Shown: piece after piece, positions 24,116 through 24,914 of the stretch | Layout: every line of letters starts with the position of its first letter | How positions within the stretch are numbered: position 1 is the first letter of the stretch | Made by a program: the position numbers and the translations under genes | From: Methanomassiliicoccaceae archaeon | GTDB lineage: Archaea; Thermoplasmatota; Thermoplasmata; Methanomassiliicoccales; Methanomethylophilaceae | Direction of reading: 5' to 3' | DNA length: 24,914 nucleotides | Assembly (NCBI GenBank): GCA_016282555.1 | Contig: JAEEKU010000092.1 | Location: 1-24,914, forward strand | The notes under the pieces: generated by a model | Seen by the model: the letters and a program-made list of their open reading frames with translations, nothing else | Told to the model about the DNA's origin: nothing | The model's database searches: none

Positions 24116-24124
24116 TATTATAAC
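24116..24124. promoter_or_regulatory. TATA-like element between the repeat and the exonuclease gene
   Basis: TTATTATAA on the plus strand reads TTATAATAA on the minus strand. Leftward it would start an RNA near 24093, about 27 bases before the repeat. Rightward it would start near 24147, ahead of the exonuclease ATG at 24191. Which direction is used cannot be decided from sequence. Confidence 0.4.
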
Positions 24125-24190
24125 GACAAATGACCTGACAATAGTTAAGAAATCTTTGTACGGTAGCTGAACAATCCTGAGGGTGATATA

Positions 24191-24914
24191 ATGGAAAGCA
24201 CAATAAGTATTGGCGACACTGATATCCCGAAATCAAAACGTGAAGGAAAAGGAAAAAGTCGTATCGCACTGCCCGATGATTATTGTATTGTGGATATAGA
24301 AACAACAGGATTGAGTACCGAATGGGACGACATCATCGAGGTCGGGGCTGTACGTTATGTAGATAACGAAGAAGTTGAAAGATTCCAAACCCTGGTACAG
24401 CCACCTCCGAAAAAAGGGAAGTTTGTCAATAAATTCATTGAAGAATTAACCAGTATCACAAATGAAATGCTTGAAAACGCTCCAACAGCGGATATTGCAA
24501 TAAAAGAATTCGATAGATTTCTGGGAAATGACCTGATAATAGGTTACAATGTAGGATTTGATATCAATTTCCTTTATGATTGCTACGCAGATCATCTAAA
24601 AAAGACGTTTTCAAACGATTACATCGATCTTCTGCGTTTCTCACGCAAACTGCATCCGGAAATGCCCAGCCATACACTCAGTTATATGGCATATCACTTC
24701 GATATCGATCGCGAACAAGCACACCGTTCAATTTCAGACGTTCTTACCACTGAGTCTTGCTATAAATCTCTGCGCACAGAAGCTATAGCACAATATGGAT
24801 CAGAGGAATGTTTTATTGATGCTTTCAAAAGAAAATATGCTAACAAGCACGTTCTGAGAGCCCAAGATATAAAGGGCGACGAATCTAAGTTAGACCCTGA
24901 TTCGCCACTTTATA
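24191..24914 (+). CDS. DEDDh 3'-5' exonuclease (DnaQ/Pol III epsilon-like), 3' end cut by the window
   Basis: I translated the frame from the ATG at 24191, which follows a good Shine-Dalgarno GAGGGTGAT (24179-24187); it is open to the window end (241 codons). Residues 1-30 are polar and probably disordered. The exonuclease fold then shows ExoI VDIETTGLS (34-42, with the metal-binding Asp and Glu), ExoII IIGYNVGFDINFL, and ExoIII AHRSISDVLTT with the catalytic His and Asp, so the active site is complete. Such enzymes trim 3' ends of DNA or RNA. Codon use is much more A- and T-rich than in the genes to the left, which suggests acquisition on a mobile element. Its position beside a Cas12a repeat is notable, because DnaQ-like nucleases trim prespacers in some CRISPR systems; that link is speculation here. 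What follows residue 241 is unknown. Confidence 0.88.
   Translation, partial: MESTISIGDTDIPKSKREGKGKSRIALPDDYCIVDIETTGLSTEWDDIIEVGAVRYVDNEEVERFQTLVQPPPKKGKFVNKFIEELTSITNEMLENAPTADIAIKEFDRFLGNDLIIGYNVGFDINFLYDCYADHLKKTFSNDYIDLLRFSRKLHPEMPSHTLSYMAYHFDIDREQAHRSISDVLTTESCYKSLRTEAIAQYGSEECFIDAFKRKYANKHVLRAQDIKGDESKLDPDSPLY

Larger units (their letters stand above)
23793..24190. other. Gene-free, AT-rich region holding a solitary Cas12a-type repeat
   Basis: This 398-base stretch has no credible coding sequence. It starts with the ilvD promoter and then changes to clearly AT-rich sequence. It contains a complete type V-A repeat (24031-24066), a stem-loop with a T-rich tail to its left (23992-24012), a smaller hairpin TTCGGA-CGCCTC-TCCGAA to its right (24070-24087), a TATA-like TTATTATAA (24116-24124), and weaker repeat-like stretches at 23885-23920 and 24133-24154. 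The last 60 bases contain the leader of the exonuclease gene, with Shine-Dalgarno GAGGGTGAT at 24179-24187. Confidence 0.7.

Noticed and set aside
23885..24154. Calling a full CRISPR array
   Set aside because: Only one intact repeat is present; the other similar stretches are weak and irregularly spaced, so an array would be over-interpretation.
24033..24305. A 90-codon minus-strand frame covering the repeat region and the start of the exonuclease gene
   Set aside because: Its translation is low-complexity, it overlaps the well-supported exonuclease start and the Cas12a-type repeat, and it has no Shine-Dalgarno.

Overview
The window looks like a chromosomal segment of a GC-rich archaeon. The best guess is the Thermoplasmata/Methanomassiliicoccales lineage (Methanomethylophilus-like), but this is inferred and not proven. 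Archaeal signs are the modified early shikimate route (ADH synthase plus 3-dehydroquinate synthase II), TrpB2, a UPF0216 protein, TATA-type promoters and leaderless starts. Most of the window has uniform composition and tight gene packing. The last ~1.1 kb is clearly more AT-rich with different codon use and looks like the edge of an acquired island.

Layout. (1) 1-4069, minus strand: aromatic amino acid genes, namely DHQ synthase II (cut by the window edge), ADH synthase, a chorismate mutase-prephenate dehydrogenase fusion and TrpB2. (2) 4141-7279: a PHP-domain phosphoesterase, then a divergent pair of a six-helix membrane protein and a cardiolipin synthase-like phospholipase D protein. (3) 7342-8616: a ClC-family channel/transporter, convergent to the synthase across a shared terminator. 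(4) 8702-16438: a FecCD/BtuCD-type metal-chelate ABC importer. Two permeases and an ATPase lie on the minus strand, and two tandem paralogous binding proteins that carry a dockerin-like module lie divergently on the plus strand. (5) 16472-18135: a UPF0216 protein and a NifB with a fused NifX-like domain. (6) 18205-20762: a short bacterial-type AlaRS, an iron-sulfur protein gene whose reading frame runs antisense through a tRNA-Ala(TGC) gene, and that tRNA. (7) 20760-23792: a MATE exporter and IlvD, both minus strand. (8) 23793-24914: a 398-base gene-free region followed by a truncated DEDDh exonuclease gene.

The most striking element is in this last gene-free region. Positions 24031-24066 on the minus strand hold a complete 36-base direct repeat of the Cas12a (type V-A) kind, including the conserved TCTAC-TATT-GTAGA hairpin. 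It is not part of a visible array. A TATA-like element lies upstream, a guide-like 18-mer follows directly, and then a 7-bp stem-loop with a T-rich tail. This is the organisation expected for a stand-alone crRNA-like RNA: a solitary repeat unit, an RNA anti-CRISPR, a Cas12a-regulating guide, or the last remnant of an array. No cas gene is visible in the window; any would have to lie elsewhere in the genome or beyond the right edge.

Other points of note are the dockerin-bearing binding proteins without a visible cohesin, an AlaRS without the C-Ala domain next to its cognate tRNA gene, the coding frame over tRNA-Ala, and a perfect 12-bp palindrome in the promoter of the tyrosine-pathway gene.
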